Shown here: one piece after another, positions 5,909 to 5,962 of the stretch | Position numbering within the stretch: position 1 is the first letter of the stretch | Layout of the letters: each line of letters opens with the position of its first letter | Assembly (NCBI GenBank): GCA_900554375.1 | Contig: USHK01000081.1 | Location: 1 to 5,962 of the forward strand | From: an uncultured Sutterella sp. | Lineage (GTDB): Bacteria; Pseudomonadota; Gammaproteobacteria; Burkholderiales; Burkholderiaceae_F | DNA length: 5,962 nucleotides | Direction of reading: 5' to 3' | Program-made: the position numbers and the translations under genes | The notes under the pieces: model-generated | Database searches by the model: none | Told to the model about the DNA's origin: nothing | The model's input: the letters and a program-made list of their open reading frames with translations, nothing else

Positions 5909-5962
5909 CTGTCTCTTATACACATCTCCGAGCCAACGAGACGCTCATGAATCTCGTATGCC
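5909..5962. other. Nextera adapter, i7 index and P7 start (synthetic)
   Basis: 5909-5927 is CTGTCTCTTATACACATCT, the reverse complement of the Tn5 mosaic end. 5928-5942 (CCGAGCCAACGAGAC) is the read-2 adapter with one mismatch at 5935, where A replaces the standard C. 5943-5950 (GCTCATGA) occupies the i7 index position, and from memory equals Nextera XT index N714. 5951-5962 (ATCTCGTATGCC) is the start of the P7 flow-cell sequence. None of this is genomic. Confidence 0.98.

Noticed and set aside
5681..5923. 80-codon - strand frame over rpsA, beginning MYKRQ
   Set aside because: It starts in the reverse-complemented adapter and runs antisense to rpsA.
1..5962. Composite transposon or integrated element bounded by Tn5-like inverted repeats
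   Set aside because: The ends are Nextera adapters followed by an index and P7 sequence; no transposase gene is present, and the content is a conserved core operon.

Overview
The window is a short assembled contig of ordinary bacterial chromosome. Illumina Nextera (Tn5) adapter sequence remains at both ends: positions 1-24 and 5909-5962 are synthetic, and genomic sequence runs from 25 to 5908. All genes lie on the + strand, in the order serC (3' part), pheA, hisC, tyrA, aroA, cmk, rpsA (5' part). Protein motifs and this gene order match the serine/aromatic amino acid 'mixed-function supraoperon' known from Beta- and Gammaproteobacteria. GC content sampled by eye on a few lines is near 50%. 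That, with the protein character (PheA with VYRPERE, TyrA with SHLPH and FRDFTRIAS, RpsA with NAGLKSESF), suggests a moderate-GC Burkholderiales member, perhaps a gut Sutterellaceae (Parasutterella-like) bacterium. The family assignment is inference only.

Layout. 25-526 is the C-terminal part of phosphoserine aminotransferase, starting right at its PLP-binding lysine. 536-1657 is the bifunctional chorismate mutase/prephenate dehydratase. 1654-2781 is a HisC-type aminotransferase. 2778-3638 is prephenate dehydrogenase, 3650-4945 EPSP synthase and 4945-5607 CMP kinase. 5608-5701 is the only real intergenic region (94 bases); it holds hairpins and U-rich stretches and forms the leader of rpsA. 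5702-5908 is the first 69 codons of ribosomal protein S1. From pheA to cmk the genes overlap by 4, 4 and 1 bases or are separated by 11, which indicates one tightly coupled polycistronic unit.

Function. AroA makes EPSP, the precursor of chorismate. PheA turns chorismate into prephenate and phenylpyruvate, TyrA turns prephenate into 4-hydroxyphenylpyruvate, and the HisC-type enzyme is well placed to transaminate these keto acids as well as histidinol phosphate. SerC supplies serine and is also used in PLP synthesis in many proteobacteria. Cmk and RpsA serve nucleotide supply and translation.

I found no undescribed system. The points most worth a second look are the adapter ends, which imitate a transposon with 24-bp terminal inverted repeats and create chimeric protein ends; the rpsA leader, which lacks a Shine-Dalgarno sequence while hisC, tyrA, aroA and cmk all have a clear one; and small motif deviations in PheA and TyrA that bear on feedback control and cofactor use.
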